Shown: piece by piece, positions 12,079 through 21,011 of the stretch
Layout: each line of letters starts with the position of its first letter
Position numbering within the stretch: position 1 is the first letter of the stretch
NCBI RefSeq assembly: GCF_902652685.1
Contig: NZ_CACRUY010000004.1
Location: 1-64,000, forward strand
DNA: 64,000 nt
Direction: 5' to 3'
DNA from: Mycobacterium sp. Marseille-P9652
Lineage (GTDB): Bacteria > Actinomycetota > Actinomycetes > Mycobacteriales > Mycobacteriaceae
Position numbers and translations under genes: made by a program
Notes under the pieces: model-generated
What the model was told of the DNA's origin: nothing
Database searches by the model: none
The model's input: the letters and a program-made list of their open reading frames with translations, nothing else

Positions 12079-12740
12079 CAGTCGTGCAGCTCCTGCAGCG
12101 CGTCCAGGTCCGCGCCACCGAAGGCGGACGACAGCCGTCCCGTGAGAACCCCGATCACGATGACCGCGAACAGCACGTCCAGCGAGGCACCGAGTTCCAC
12201 GATCAGCGGGACCCCGGCCGTGAGCAGGAAGGCCGTGGCGGCAATTCCGTTGTCCAGCATCAGGAACCCCGCGGCCTGTGACACCGCGTGCCGCCGCGTG
12301 ACCATCACCAGCAACGCGATGAGCACCACCGCGGTGGCGGCGGGGACCGCGGTCGTCGTCGCGCCGGGTTGCAGGTTCACCAGAGGGCGAGTGGCGGCGA
12401 AGGCGACCAGTGTCAGCGCGGCGGTGATCAGCAGCGACGTCGCGGTGTTGACCAGCGGGGTGGCTTCGCGGCGGCAGTGCGGCTCGGCGCCAACCGCGCG
12501 GGCCAATAGCCGCGGCAGCACCGCAACCCGCAACACCAGGACTGCAACGCCAACACCGATCAGCGCAGCATCGCCGTCGTGCGCTCCGCGCAGGATGGGC
12601 ACGGACGCCAGGGCGACGCCCTGCCAGGCCAGCAGACGGACAATCGCGGCCAGGTCGCGGCGCCACACGATGAGCACTGCAGCCAGGAGCAGGCCGCCGG
12701 CGGCGAGGTCCACCAGGTCTGCAAATGCGACGGACGTCAT
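12078..12740 (-). CDS. hycP: Membrane subunit HycP/HyfE-like
   Basis: Hydrophobic protein of 220 residues, the length of Rv0085 HycP, with about seven predicted membrane segments. It corresponds to the HyfE subunit of hydrogenase-4 complexes, whose C-terminal part resembles NuoK. The segment [34 protein letters not shown] carries the membrane Glu expected in NuoK-type subunits. It lies between hycD and hycQ, overlapping hycD by 4 nt and hycQ by 1 nt. Membrane location and complex membership follow from family and operon. Confidence 0.88.
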   Translation of the reverse strand: MTSVAFADLVDLAAGGLLLAAVLIVWRRDLAAIVRLLAWQGVALASVPILRGAHDGDAALIGVGVAVLVLRVAVLPRLLARAVGAEPHCRREATPLVNTATSLLITAALTLVAFAATRPLVNLQPGATTTAVPAATAVVLIALLVMVTRRHAVSQAAGFLMLDNGIAATAFLLTAGVPLIVELGASLDVLFAVIVIGVLTGRLSSAFGGADLDALQELHD

Positions 12741-13696
12741 GCCGGCACCGCGAAGAAGTTGGCCGCGATGACGGCAAGGAGCGCCAGCAGGAATGATCCG
12801 GCCAGCAGCTCGGGGACGCGGAACAGCCGCAGCTTGGCTACGAACACCTCGACGGTTGACAACAGCCCCGCGAGCACCGCCACCTTAATCGCGACCGCCG
12901 CGAGGCCGACAACGATATCCACCGCACTCGGCCGTCCGCCCGCAACGCCCCACGGCACGAACAGATTTGCCAGCAGGGCCAACAACACCGTCAGCCGCAT
13001 CCCGGCCGCCCATTCGACCAGTGCCAGGCGCGGACCAGCGTATTCCAGGACCATCGCCTCGTGGACCATCGCCAGTTCGAGATGCGTGGCCGGGTTATCC
13101 ACGGGTAGGCGGCCGGTTTCGGCGACGATGACGATCACCAACGCGGCGAAGGCCAGCACCGACGCGAGCGACACCACCTGCGCGGGATGACTGACGGTAT
13201 GCGCTACCAGGGCACCGAGGTTCGCCGACCTCGCCGGCATCGACACCGCGAAAAACGCCAGCAGGATGGTGGGCTCGACGAGTGCGGCGATGGTGATCTC
13301 CCTGCTGGCACCCATCCCGCCGAACGAGGTGCCGGTGTCGATGCCGGCCAAGGTCAACGCGACGGTCCCGACGAACAGCAGGCCCACCACGGCGAACAAG
13401 TCGGCGGCGGCGTCCAACGGGGATCCGGTGGCGACCAGCGGCGCGATGGCGGCGATCAGCAACGTCGAGCCGGCGACCACGGCGGGCGCGGCCGCGAATA
13501 CCAACGTCGTCCCGCGGGGCGTGATCTGTTGTTTGCCAAGCTGTTTGAGGAGATCACGCCAAGGCTGCAGGATCCCGCCGCCGGCGCGGCCTTCCCAGCG
13601 CGCGCGTACCTGGCGGGTAAGGCCGACCACCAGCGGCGCACCCACCATCACCCCGCCGATCTGGACCGCGCCAGCGGCGCAGGAAAGGACGTTCAT
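12737..13696 (-). CDS. hycD: Membrane subunit HycD-like (NuoH family)
   Basis: NuoH/HycD-type subunit that links the redox arm to the antiporter arm, 319 residues (Rv0084-like). Family motifs: [19 protein letters not shown] near residue 42, [16 protein letters not shown] in the middle, and [32 protein letters not shown] in the acidic quinone-cavity loop. The frame is open to 15289, but upstream sequence is an out-of-frame copy of the neighbouring gene. ATG 13694-13696 gives the family N-terminus and overlaps the upstream gene by ATGA. Confidence 0.93.
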   Translation of the reverse strand: MNVLSCAAGAVQIGGVMVGAPLVVGLTRQVRARWEGRAGGGILQPWRDLLKQLGKQQITPRGTTLVFAAAPAVVAGSTLLIAAIAPLVATGSPLDAAADLFAVVGLLFVGTVALTLAGIDTGTSFGGMGASREITIAALVEPTILLAFFAVSMPARSANLGALVAHTVSHPAQVVSLASVLAFAALVIVIVAETGRLPVDNPATHLELAMVHEAMVLEYAGPRLALVEWAAGMRLTVLLALLANLFVPWGVAGGRPSAVDIVVGLAAVAIKVAVLAGLLSTVEVFVAKLRLFRVPELLAGSFLLALLAVIAANFFAVPA

Positions 13697-15672
13697 CGGG
13701 CGACCACCACCACGGTCAAAACACCGAGCGCGCCGTAGGCCAGATACAGATGCACACTGCCCGTGTGTGCGCGCCGTACCAATTCCCCTGCAGTGACGAT
13801 GAATTGGATCACCGGCAGGTACCAGCGTTCCTCGATCGCATCGCCGATCCTGCTGCGGTAGCTGATTCTTTCGGCGAGATAACGCGACTCGGCCGCGGGA
13901 GTGACCTCGATGTCGGTGTCGGGCCGCAGGACGTCGTCGAAGATCCGCTGCAAAGGCTGGGCGAAGGACGTCGCCGTGTACTGCATCCGTGCGGTGAGAT
14001 CGTCTGCCCCGCAGGCCCATAGCGGCAAGGTGGCGGGTGCGGGTCGCCGCCTCACACGCCACAGCGCCAGCACGGCCGCCACCACCGCGGCCGCTCCGAG
14101 GCCGGCCGCGATCACACCAGGTGCGATCGATCCCTGCAGCCCCGGCAGTCGGACCACGGCTCCGAGATCGGTGAATTGAACATTCCGGGCCGCGGGTAGC
14201 GCGGCGGCCGCCGAGCGCAGGGCGGGTGCGACAACCGACGGCGCCACGGCAAGCACGAGGCACGCGGCACCGGCGATCGCCATCCCGGCCAGCATGGTGC
14301 CGGGCGCCTCTCGGGCGCGGGCGGCCTGGTCGGAACGCGGCCGCGCCAGGAATCCGATCCCGAACGCCTTGACCATCGCTGCCACACCCAGGCCCGTGCA
14401 GAGCGCGACCGCACCGACTGCCAGCGGCGTGGTCAACGCCAAGACTGTGGCATGCTGCGGGGCTGTGTGAATCAGGGACTGCACCAAGAGCCACTCGCTG
14501 ACGAACCCGGCGCCGAGCGGTAACCCGGCCGCTCCGAGCGCGGCCACGCCGAACAAGCCGGTGGTCAACGGCATTCGCGGGGCCAGGCCACCCAGCCGGT
14601 CGAGGTCGCGCAACGTTGTCGCGGCCAGAACCGACCCGGCGGCGAGGAATGCGAGAGTCTTGAATGCCGCATGCGCGATCAGGTGCAGCATGGCGGCAAC
14701 CGCGGCGATCGTCGCTGGCGCGTGAGCGCCGGTTGCAGCGAACAGGGTGGCGGCTCCCAATGCAAGCGTGATCAAACCAAGGTTCTCCGTTGTCGAATAG
14801 GCGAGCAACCTTTTGAGATCCGTTGCCACCGAAGCCTGCACGACGCCATAGAGCGCCGACAACCCGCCGATGGTCATCAGCGTGAGCCCCCACCAACGCG
14901 GCCCAGGGCCGAGCAGTTGCAGATCGACACGGCAGATGCCGTAGACGCCGAGGTTGACCATCGCGGCGCTCATCAGAGCCGACGCCGGGCTGGGCGCCTC
15001 CGGGTGGGCACGCGGCAGCCACGCGTGGAGCGGCACCAGTCCGGCCTTGGATCCGAACCCGGCGATCGTCAACAAGAAGACAACAGCGGTGCACGCACCC
15101 GGGGGTATTCGATGCAAGTCGTCGAACCGGTCCGCGCCACCTGCCGCCGACAAGACCATGAGTCCGACAAGGATCGCCACGAACCCCAATTGGGTCATCA
15201 CCGCGTACGTCAACGCAGCGGAGCGAACCTGTGGACGCGTGTGATGCGCCAGCACCAACACCAGCGACGCGACCGCCATCGACTCCCAAGCCAAAAGAAA
15301 AGTGGTGACGGAACCAGCGGCGGGCACCAGCAACATCGCCGCGACAAACACCGGCAACACCGCCAGGGTGAACCTACCCAGACGCTCGCTCCGGGCGTAC
15401 GCGATCGTGTACACCCCGACGGCGACGGCGACCGCGCCCGTGAGCGCCATGAAGAATCCGCCCAAAGGATCGAGCCCCAGTTGGACCCCCGCCAGTGGAA
15501 GCAACCACCCGATGCGGATCGTGGGGAGTGACCCGAACATTCCCAGTGCGCCGGCCCACAGCCCGCCGGCACCCAGCAGCGACGTCGAAACGCCCGTGAG
15601 GATGCGGTGGAAATTGTTGGGAGGCAATCTCTTCGGCATCGGAGCCGCGCCGGTCGCCAACGCCGGGGTCAC
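13693..15672 (-). CDS. Large antiporter-like membrane subunit (HyfB/Rv0083-like)
   Basis: Second NuoL/M/N-type subunit of the hydrogenase-like complex, about 659 residues. TM7 region GSKAGLVPLHAWLPRAHPEAPSPASALMS and the later LKRLLAYSTTENLGLITLALG carry the conserved lysines. The extended C-terminus (after GSVLAATTLRD) ends with further helices and an amphipathic stretch. I chose the GTG at 15670-15672, which overlaps the previous stop in a GTGA junction; an ATG 11 codons later (MPKRLPP) is also possible. Expected to translocate protons or sodium, inferred from the family. Confidence 0.92.
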   Translation of the reverse strand: MTPALATGAAPMPKRLPPNNFHRILTGVSTSLLGAGGLWAGALGMFGSLPTIRIGWLLPLAGVQLGLDPLGGFFMALTGAVAVAVGVYTIAYARSERLGRFTLAVLPVFVAAMLLVPAAGSVTTFLLAWESMAVASLVLVLAHHTRPQVRSAALTYAVMTQLGFVAILVGLMVLSAAGGADRFDDLHRIPPGACTAVVFLLTIAGFGSKAGLVPLHAWLPRAHPEAPSPASALMSAAMVNLGVYGICRVDLQLLGPGPRWWGLTLMTIGGLSALYGVVQASVATDLKRLLAYSTTENLGLITLALGAATLFAATGAHAPATIAAVAAMLHLIAHAAFKTLAFLAAGSVLAATTLRDLDRLGGLAPRMPLTTGLFGVAALGAAGLPLGAGFVSEWLLVQSLIHTAPQHATVLALTTPLAVGAVALCTGLGVAAMVKAFGIGFLARPRSDQAARAREAPGTMLAGMAIAGAACLVLAVAPSVVAPALRSAAAALPAARNVQFTDLGAVVRLPGLQGSIAPGVIAAGLGAAAVVAAVLALWRVRRRPAPATLPLWACGADDLTARMQYTATSFAQPLQRIFDDVLRPDTDIEVTPAAESRYLAERISYRSRIGDAIEERWYLPVIQFIVTAGELVRRAHTGSVHLYLAYGALGVLTVVVVAR

Positions 15673-16148
15673 CTTCCGGTCACCGATCGCAGCGCGGTGA
15701 TGATGTGGGTCGGGTCCGGCGGACACCCCGCGATTTCCACATCGATGGAGACCACATCGGCAACCGCGCCCACCACACCATAGGCGCCGATGAACGCGCC
15801 CTGGTTCAAAGCGCAGTCCCCGCAAGCGATCACCCACCGCGGACGCGGGGTGGCCTGGACCGTCGCGCGCAACGGGTCGGCCATGTTGCGTGTGACTACT
15901 CCCGTCACCAGCAGCGCGTCGGCATGTCGCGGTGAGGCCACCAACCGCGCACCGAACCGCTCGGCGTCATACACCGGGCCGAATGCGCCGGCAATCTCTA
16001 CCTCACAGCCATTGCACGAACCCGCGTCGACATGCCGTATTTGAAGCGAACCACGCGGCGCCGCAGTCAATCCGGCCTCTCGTTGCCGGGCCGGTGGCGC
16101 GGGCTCGGTGATCCGGCCGACCCTGAAGACTTTCCCGATCCAGCTCAT
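15669..16148 (-). CDS. Small Fe-S subunit (HycG/NuoB-like, Rv0082-like)
   Basis: Member of the NuoB/HycG family that holds the proximal [4Fe-4S] cluster, 159 residues. Cluster cysteines visible: Cys45 and Cys48 (GSCNGCEVEI), Cys109 and Cys112 (ACGDCALNQGAF) and Cys142 (AGCPPDP). The redox centre next to the large subunit is therefore kept even though the NiFe ligands of HycE are lost. It overlaps the upstream ArsR-type gene by ATGA and the downstream antiporter gene by GTGA. No separate ferredoxin-like (HycB/NuoI) subunit is encoded in this cluster. Confidence 0.92.
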   Translation of the reverse strand: MSWIGKVFRVGRITEPAPPARQREAGLTAAPRGSLQIRHVDAGSCNGCEVEIAGAFGPVYDAERFGARLVASPRHADALLVTGVVTRNMADPLRATVQATPRPRWVIACGDCALNQGAFIGAYGVVGAVADVVSIDVEIAGCPPDPTHIITALRSVTGR

Positions 16149-16510
16149 CGGCGCTTTGCCACGCGCTCTGCGCGCAGGTCTTCCAAGACCGCAACCCGGT
16201 CGTTCAGCACACCGGTGAGGACCTTGCGCGCCACCAGAAGCAACTCGGCGATGTCCGGCGACGCGATCGAGTAGATGACCGTGTTGCCGTCCCTGAATGC
16301 ATCGACGACCCCCGCCCGCCGCAGGACCCCGAGCTGTTGCGACAGATTCGACGATTCAAGCCCTACCTCGGGTAACAGCTCGGCGACCGACTTGTCCCCC
16401 GTCGCCAGCAGCTCCAGAACTCTGATCCGCGCCGGATGCCCCAGGGTCTTGAAGAACTCCGCTTTCAGCTTGTACAGCGGCTCCGACCCGAGCCCTCCCT
16501 CGCCCAGCAG
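16145..16510 (-). CDS. ArsR-family regulator (Rv0081-like), start codon unclear
   Basis: The minus frame from 16528 down to the TGA at 16145-16147 encodes a winged-helix repressor: SEPLYKLKAEFFKTLGHPAR, then LELLATGDKSVAELLPEVGLESSNLSQQLGVLRRAGVV with recognition helix ESSNLSQQLGVL. It aligns almost throughout with Rv0081. No ATG, GTG or TTG exists between the in-frame stop at 16529-16531 and the conserved N-terminus. Where Rv0081 has ATG, this sequence has CTC (16490-16492), directly behind GAGGGAGGG. Tandem CTG codons at 16505-16510 are the only near-cognate option, and I used the first as boundary. The stop overlaps the next ATG (ATGA). Confidence 0.75.
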   Translation of the reverse strand: MLGEGGLGSEPLYKLKAEFFKTLGHPARIRVLELLATGDKSVAELLPEVGLESSNLSQQLGVLRRAGVVDAFRDGNTVIYSIASPDIAELLLVARKVLTGVLNDRVAVLEDLRAERVAKRR

Positions 16511-16736
16511 CCGTCGACGGAGGACAAGTTAAAAAATTTATCAGTTCGTATCCCCGCCCCCCCGCCGATCACCGCCCCTCCCGTGGCCCGTAGGAGTGGT
16601 CCTGTGCCGCCTTTCGACGCCGAGAACTGCGGCAATGCCTGTCGGGCCGGCCGTTCTATGACTTCGAGCACACACCGGGGTGGGGCGTCCACCGGACTCC
16701 GTCGGGCACCGCAAGGTGCGTGATTGCGATTCGTTT
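16511..16736. other. Non-coding part of the divergent hyc / dab intergenic region
   Basis: Between the ArsR-type gene and the dab promoter. It contains an A/T run (TTAAAAAATTTATCAG at 16529-16544), unusual for this genome and probably part of the minus-strand hyc promoter, and long C runs at 16551-16562. No open frame with family resemblance was found on either strand. An Rv0081-binding or DosR-type site could be here, but I could not recognise one with confidence. Confidence 0.5.
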
Positions 16737-16776
16737 TTCGCGAAGCTTGACATACGTATTTTTCTTCGCGTATTGT
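16737..16776 (+). promoter_or_regulatory. dab operon promoter with palindromic operator candidates
   Basis: Consensus -35 TTGACA at 16747-16752, 18-nt spacer and -10 TATTGT at 16771-16776. Just upstream of the -35 is the 8-bp palindrome TTCGCGAA (16737-16744). ATACGTAT (16752-16759) overlaps the end of the -35 and the spacer, and TTCGCGTA (16764-16771) overlaps the -10. Predicted transcription starts close to 16783. Site density suggests repressor control. Confidence 0.75.
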
Positions 16777-16783
16777 GTATCGC

Positions 16784-16831
16784 ATGACCGATGGATCTGT
16801 CCACCTGGCGACCGGTGGTGATCACCGGTGA
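16784..16831 (+). CDS. Putative leaderless 15-codon upstream ORF coupled to dabB
   Basis: ATG 7 nt after the TATTGT -10, the classic leaderless geometry, starts a frame encoding MTDGSVHLATGGDHR. Its TGA (16829-16831) overlaps the dabB GTG in a GTGA junction. DabB itself has only a weak ribosome binding site. I infer that the peptide serves to deliver ribosomes to dabB by translational coupling; no cysteine or other obvious attenuation codon run is present. Too short for homology to be informative. Confidence 0.45.
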   Translation: MTDGSVHLATGGDHR

Positions 16832-18408
16832 GCACTCTCCTCCTGGCGGTTGTCACATTGCCGCTGTTGGCCGCGCTCGGTGCGCTGTGTGCAGGCTCGA
16901 AACACCACCGTCTCGTTGGTCGTCTGGGCGCCTCGGCCGCCGGGGCGGGATTCGTCGGTGGTTGCGTCTTGGCGTTCTACGTGACCGCCCAAGGTTCCGT
17001 GTCCGCGACCCTGAGCCCGGGGGGCACCTTGATGGCCGGGGTGACGGCCAACCGGCTCAGCGCACTGCTGCTCGTGCTGGTGTTCGGGGTCAGCACCGTC
17101 GCGCAGGTCTTCGCTCTGCGCTACCTGGCGGGTGACGATCGGGCGATCTGGTTCACCGCGGGCACCGGGATTCTCACGGCCGCGTCCGGCGGCCTGATGA
17201 CCTCGGCGACCCTCATCGGGTTGGCGCTCTGCTGGACGACGGCCGGTACCGCGCTGTGCATGCTCCTGGCGACCTATTGGGACCTGCCCGCGGCCCGCGA
17301 GGGTGTGCGGCGGACGGCGACGGCGTTCGCCCTGGGTGATCTCTGCCTGTGGGTGGCGGTCGGCCTTGTCACCGCGCAATCGGGCAACGTCAACCTGATC
17401 ACGCTGAGCGCCAAGCGATTCGAGCACTCTTCCCCGACGCTGATGGTGGCCGCGGCATTGGTCGTCGTCGCGGCCTTGTCGCGCTCGGCGCAGATTCCCT
17501 TCCATCGCTGGCTGCCGGCCACCCTGGCCGCACCGACCCCGGTCTCGGCGCTCCTGCACGCCGGAGTGGTCAACGCCGGCGGCGTACTACTGGTGCGGTT
17601 GAGCCCCCTGGTGAGCGGATCGGCCGGCGCAATGGTGCTGGCGTTCGCCGCCGGCGCGCTGAGCGTGGTCTACGGGGCCGTCGTGATGCTCACCAAAACC
17701 GACATCAAGGGCTCGCTGGTCTACTCGACGGTGGCCCAGATGGGTTTCATGATCATGACCTGCGGGCTCGGCCTGTCCGCGGCCGCCGTCTTCCACCTGG
17801 TGGGTCACGGCTTCTACAAGGCCACGCTGTTTCTCTCCTCCGGGTCGGCCATCGCCAAACGCCGGCAGAAAGAAGCGCGGCCCGCCGCGAAGGCGCCGAC
17901 CCCCGCCCGGTGGGCGGCGATCGCGGCAGCCGCGACCCTCCTGCCCGCCGCGGCGCTCTACACTGCCGCGCGAATCGTGAAAGTGCCTGCGGGCGAACAT
18001 GGCTCGGCGGAGGCGCTGCTCGTCTTCGCCTGGGCGACCGCCGCGGCGGCGCTGACCGCCTGGCTGGCGCGCAGCCCGGGAGTCCGCGCGGCCCTGGCCG
18101 GCGCGTCGGCGCTGCTGGTCGCCGCGGTCGCGTACGTGGCATTCGTCGGCGCCGTCACGGGATTGCTCGGTCCGGACCTGCCGCCGGTCACCGTGCCCTC
18201 CGCATCGTCGGCCGGCATCGTCGCCCTGGCCGTCATCCTCGGCGCGCTGGCCATGCTGCGTCAGGCGCCGCCGGACGGCAGGACCGGCGACATCCAGCGG
18301 GCGATCTACGCCAAAGCCGTTACCTCCGGTCATGTTTCAACTTCACGGCCGCAGGTTCCCACCACCACCCACACGTCGACCCGCCACCTGACAGGAGCGC
18401 ACCGGTGA
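16828..18408 (+). CDS. dabB: DabB-type proton/cation-conducting subunit of inorganic-carbon pump
   Basis: NuoL/MrpA-family membrane protein, 526 residues, partner of DabA in the DAB (DABs accumulate bicarbonate) system. Family features: ALSRSAQIPFHRWLPATLAAPTPVSALLHAGVVNAG around TM7, LTKTDIKGSLVYSTVAQMGFMIM, and HGFYKATLFLSSGSAI. About 13 hydrophobic segments. In characterised DAB systems this subunit supplies the ion gradient that drives one-way CO2 hydration by DabA; here that is inference from family. GTG start overlaps the small upstream ORF. The stop overlaps the dabA GTG by 4 nt. Confidence 0.9.
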   Translation: MSTLLLAVVTLPLLAALGALCAGSKHHRLVGRLGASAAGAGFVGGCVLAFYVTAQGSVSATLSPGGTLMAGVTANRLSALLLVLVFGVSTVAQVFALRYLAGDDRAIWFTAGTGILTAASGGLMTSATLIGLALCWTTAGTALCMLLATYWDLPAAREGVRRTATAFALGDLCLWVAVGLVTAQSGNVNLITLSAKRFEHSSPTLMVAAALVVVAALSRSAQIPFHRWLPATLAAPTPVSALLHAGVVNAGGVLLVRLSPLVSGSAGAMVLAFAAGALSVVYGAVVMLTKTDIKGSLVYSTVAQMGFMIMTCGLGLSAAAVFHLVGHGFYKATLFLSSGSAIAKRRQKEARPAAKAPTPARWAAIAAAATLLPAAALYTAARIVKVPAGEHGSAEALLVFAWATAAAALTAWLARSPGVRAALAGASALLVAAVAYVAFVGAVTGLLGPDLPPVTVPSASSAGIVALAVILGALAMLRQAPPDGRTGDIQRAIYAKAVTSGHVSTSRPQVPTTTHTSTRHLTGAHR

Positions 18409-21011
18409 CCATCGTGGCCGACCAACTCACTACCGACACCCACCGCGCACAGTTGCGCAGCGAGGTGGCCCTCGCCGCCCGGGTGCTGCCGACGCACTAC
18501 CCACTCGAAACCTTCATCGCGGTGAACCCCTTGTCCGGACTGGAATCCCTGCCGTTCGAGCAGGCGGTCCGGCGTGCCGGTGACCTCTATGGCGGCGCCG
18601 GCGTGCTCGACGAGGTGACCTATCGCGAGCTGTACCGCGCCGGACGGATAACCGACGCCGACCTCGAGTCGGCGCTTCGCATGCGCTATCCCGCCCTAGT
18701 GGACGGCAAGTCCATCCGGCTCGGTACCCATGTGCTGACACCGGGCGCACTGCTGCGCGCCGATCTGCTGCACGGCAGCACCGCGCCGAAGCCATCGCGC
18801 CGCAACACCTTTCGCAGTGAACGAACGGCGCCGCCGGTCGCGGACCAGATCGACGCGCAGGCCGCCAAGTGGTGTGCGGCCTACTTCGGCTCCCCCGCGG
18901 CGGCCTGGCCCATGCCCGATCGCGACAGGGGCTTCTACCATGCCTGGCGGCGGCTGGCCCCGGGCGACCACAAGCTGAGCCGACGGGCGCGGGCCGCACT
19001 GCGCGAGGTTCCCCATCGTGCCGATGACGCCGCCCTGCGCGCTCTGCGACAGCTCGAAGTGGCGGACGACGAGCGAATCCCCTACCTGCAAGCGCATTTG
19101 ACCCGGCTCCCGGGTTGGGCGGCACACATCCGATGGTCCGCCGGCCGCGGGGGGGGCGTGACGCTGCTCGACTACCTCGCAATGCGCCTGACCTACGAAG
19201 CGGTCCTGCTGTCCCACACCTCGCGGAAACAAAGGCCCGCGCCGCCGCCGACCACCCCGGAGGTCGTGCCCTCCGCCCGCGAACGAGCCGCCGCGCTGGC
19301 CCAGGAGCTGGGTGTCGAGCACGTCACCGACGACGATCTGGGCGCGGCGGCACGCGTGCTGTCGGCGTTGCCGGTCAGCGCCCGGCCGATGGTGTGGCAG
19401 CAGGCCTTCGAGGGGCACTACCGCGACGCGCTGCTGCGCTCGCTGACCGGCCCCGGGGCTCACCCGGGCCACAAACGGCCGGCCGTCCAGCTGGTGTGCT
19501 GCATCGACACCCGGTCGGAGGGGCTGCGCCGCCACTTCGAAGCCCTCGGCGACCACGAAACCCTGGGCTTCGCCGGGTTCTTCGCCGTCGCGATCCGATT
19601 CACCGGCCTGCTCGGGGGAGCGCCGAACGATCTGTGCCCGGTGCTGATCAGCCCGGAGCACGAGGTCATCGAAGGTCCCGCACCGGGCGCGGGCGACGCC
19701 GCGCGGCGCGTTCGCGAGGGCGGCGCGATCATGGGCGGCGCCGACGCCGCCTTCCACGCCGCCAAGCAGTCTCTGGTTGCGCCGTTCGCCCTGGCCGAGG
19801 CGGCGGGCTGGGCCGCCGGCCCGTGGGCTGCCGCCAAGACGCTGAGCCCGCTGGTCACCGGCGCGCTGCGGCGGCGCCTGCGCGACCGCCTGGCGCCGCC
19901 CGCCCCCACGGTGCTCTCGGTCAACGACACCGTCGCGCTGAACCAGCGCGCCCTCTACGCGCAGGTGGCACTGACCACCATGGGGCTCACGGACGGATTC
20001 GCGCGCGTCGTCGTCCTGTGCGGGCACGGCAGCATGACCGAGAACAACCCGTATCAGGCGGCGTTGGAGTGCGGCGCCTGCGGCGGGCAAGCGGGCGGCC
20101 CCAATGCCCGCACGGCGGCCGCGATCCTGAACGACGCCGAGGTCCGCGCCGCACTGCGGGACGACGCGGGGATCACCATTCCGGACGACACCCGGTTCAT
20201 CGCGGCTCAGCACGACACGGCGACCGACACGGTCACCGTCCTCGACCCGCATCTGGTCCCGGAAAGCCACCGGGCGGACGTCCAGCGCCTCGTCAAAGAC
20301 CTTGGCGTCGCCGGCGCCGCGCTGTCCGCCGAACGCTGTCGCGAACTGCCGGGCGGCGTCACCGACCCCCGCCCCGCGCGGGCGGCACGGCACGTCACCG
20401 CCCGATCCCTCGACTGGGCGCAGGTCTTCCCCGAGTGGGGGCTGGCCAACAACGCGGCGTTCATCGTCGCGCCTCGAGAGCTCACCCGGGGCATCGACCT
20501 GCGTCGGCGGGCCTTCCTGCACTCCTACGACGCCGACATCGACCCGGACGGCACCGCGCTCGAAACCATCCTGACCGCGCCCATGGTGGTGGCCCAGTGG
20601 ATCAACTGCCAGTACTACTTCTCGACGGTGGCGCCGGTGATGTTCGGGGCGGGCACCAAGACCATCCACAACGTCGTCGGCGGAGTCGGTGTGCTGTCCG
20701 GACACGGTGGTGACCTGCAACTGGGCCTGCCGCGCCAGTCGATCACCGACGGCCTGTCCTTCGGACACGAACCCATGCGGCTGCTGACCGTCGTGCAGGC
20801 GCCGCTGCAAAGCATCGACTCGGTGATCGAACGAAATCCGATCCTGCAGCACCTGTTCGGCAACGACTGGGTCTGCCTGGCAGCCCGGGAGAACGCCCAT
20901 CAGGACTGGCAACGCTGGACCCGATGCGGCTGGCGGCGCTGGGATGCCGCCGCCGCGACCGACCCGAACACCACCGACCAGGAGGCGACCCCATGTCAAC
21001 AAACGGCCTGA
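18405..21011 (+). CDS. dabA: DabA-type inorganic-carbon accumulation protein (DUF2309)
   Basis: Large cytoplasmic, membrane-peripheral protein of 868 residues with a carbonic-anhydrase-like zinc site. Expected ligands and catalytic residues are all present: Cys366 and Asp368 in VCCIDTRSEG, His541 in CGHGSMTENNPYQ and Cys556 in ECGACGG. Their spacing (175 and 15) is close to the characterised Halothiobacillus DabA. Known function of the family: energy-coupled conversion of CO2 to bicarbonate in the cell. The frame is open from 17349, but GTG 18405-18407, preceded by AGGAG and overlapping the dabB stop (GTGA), is the start. An intact active site argues for a working pump. Confidence 0.93.
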   Translation: MTIVADQLTTDTHRAQLRSEVALAARVLPTHYPLETFIAVNPLSGLESLPFEQAVRRAGDLYGGAGVLDEVTYRELYRAGRITDADLESALRMRYPALVDGKSIRLGTHVLTPGALLRADLLHGSTAPKPSRRNTFRSERTAPPVADQIDAQAAKWCAAYFGSPAAAWPMPDRDRGFYHAWRRLAPGDHKLSRRARAALREVPHRADDAALRALRQLEVADDERIPYLQAHLTRLPGWAAHIRWSAGRGGGVTLLDYLAMRLTYEAVLLSHTSRKQRPAPPPTTPEVVPSARERAAALAQELGVEHVTDDDLGAAARVLSALPVSARPMVWQQAFEGHYRDALLRSLTGPGAHPGHKRPAVQLVCCIDTRSEGLRRHFEALGDHETLGFAGFFAVAIRFTGLLGGAPNDLCPVLISPEHEVIEGPAPGAGDAARRVREGGAIMGGADAAFHAAKQSLVAPFALAEAAGWAAGPWAAAKTLSPLVTGALRRRLRDRLAPPAPTVLSVNDTVALNQRALYAQVALTTMGLTDGFARVVVLCGHGSMTENNPYQAALECGACGGQAGGPNARTAAAILNDAEVRAALRDDAGITIPDDTRFIAAQHDTATDTVTVLDPHLVPESHRADVQRLVKDLGVAGAALSAERCRELPGGVTDPRPARAARHVTARSLDWAQVFPEWGLANNAAFIVAPRELTRGIDLRRRAFLHSYDADIDPDGTALETILTAPMVVAQWINCQYYFSTVAPVMFGAGTKTIHNVVGGVGVLSGHGGDLQLGLPRQSITDGLSFGHEPMRLLTVVQAPLQSIDSVIERNPILQHLFGNDWVCLAARENAHQDWQRWTRCGWRRWDAAAATDPNTTDQEATPCQQTA

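Noticed and set aside
10615-12777. 720-codon frame including hycQ
   Set aside because: The first 233 codons are a shadow of hycP in another frame; the ATG at 12078 overlapping the hycP stop is the real start.
12737-15289. Single 850-codon minus-strand frame ahead of hycD
   Set aside because: Only the last 319 codons look like a protein family; the upstream part is the out-of-frame shadow of the Rv0083-like antiporter gene, rich in Arg and Pro.
16540-16700. DosR box upstream of the Rv0081-like gene
   Set aside because: Rv0081 belongs to the DosR regulon in M. tuberculosis, but no 20-bp sequence close to the DosR consensus could be found here; GGAGTGGTCC is too weak.
17349-18404. Upstream extension of the dabA frame
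   Set aside because: It is Arg/Gly-rich shadow sequence inside dabB; the GTG at 18405 with AGGAG and GTGA overlap fits the family.
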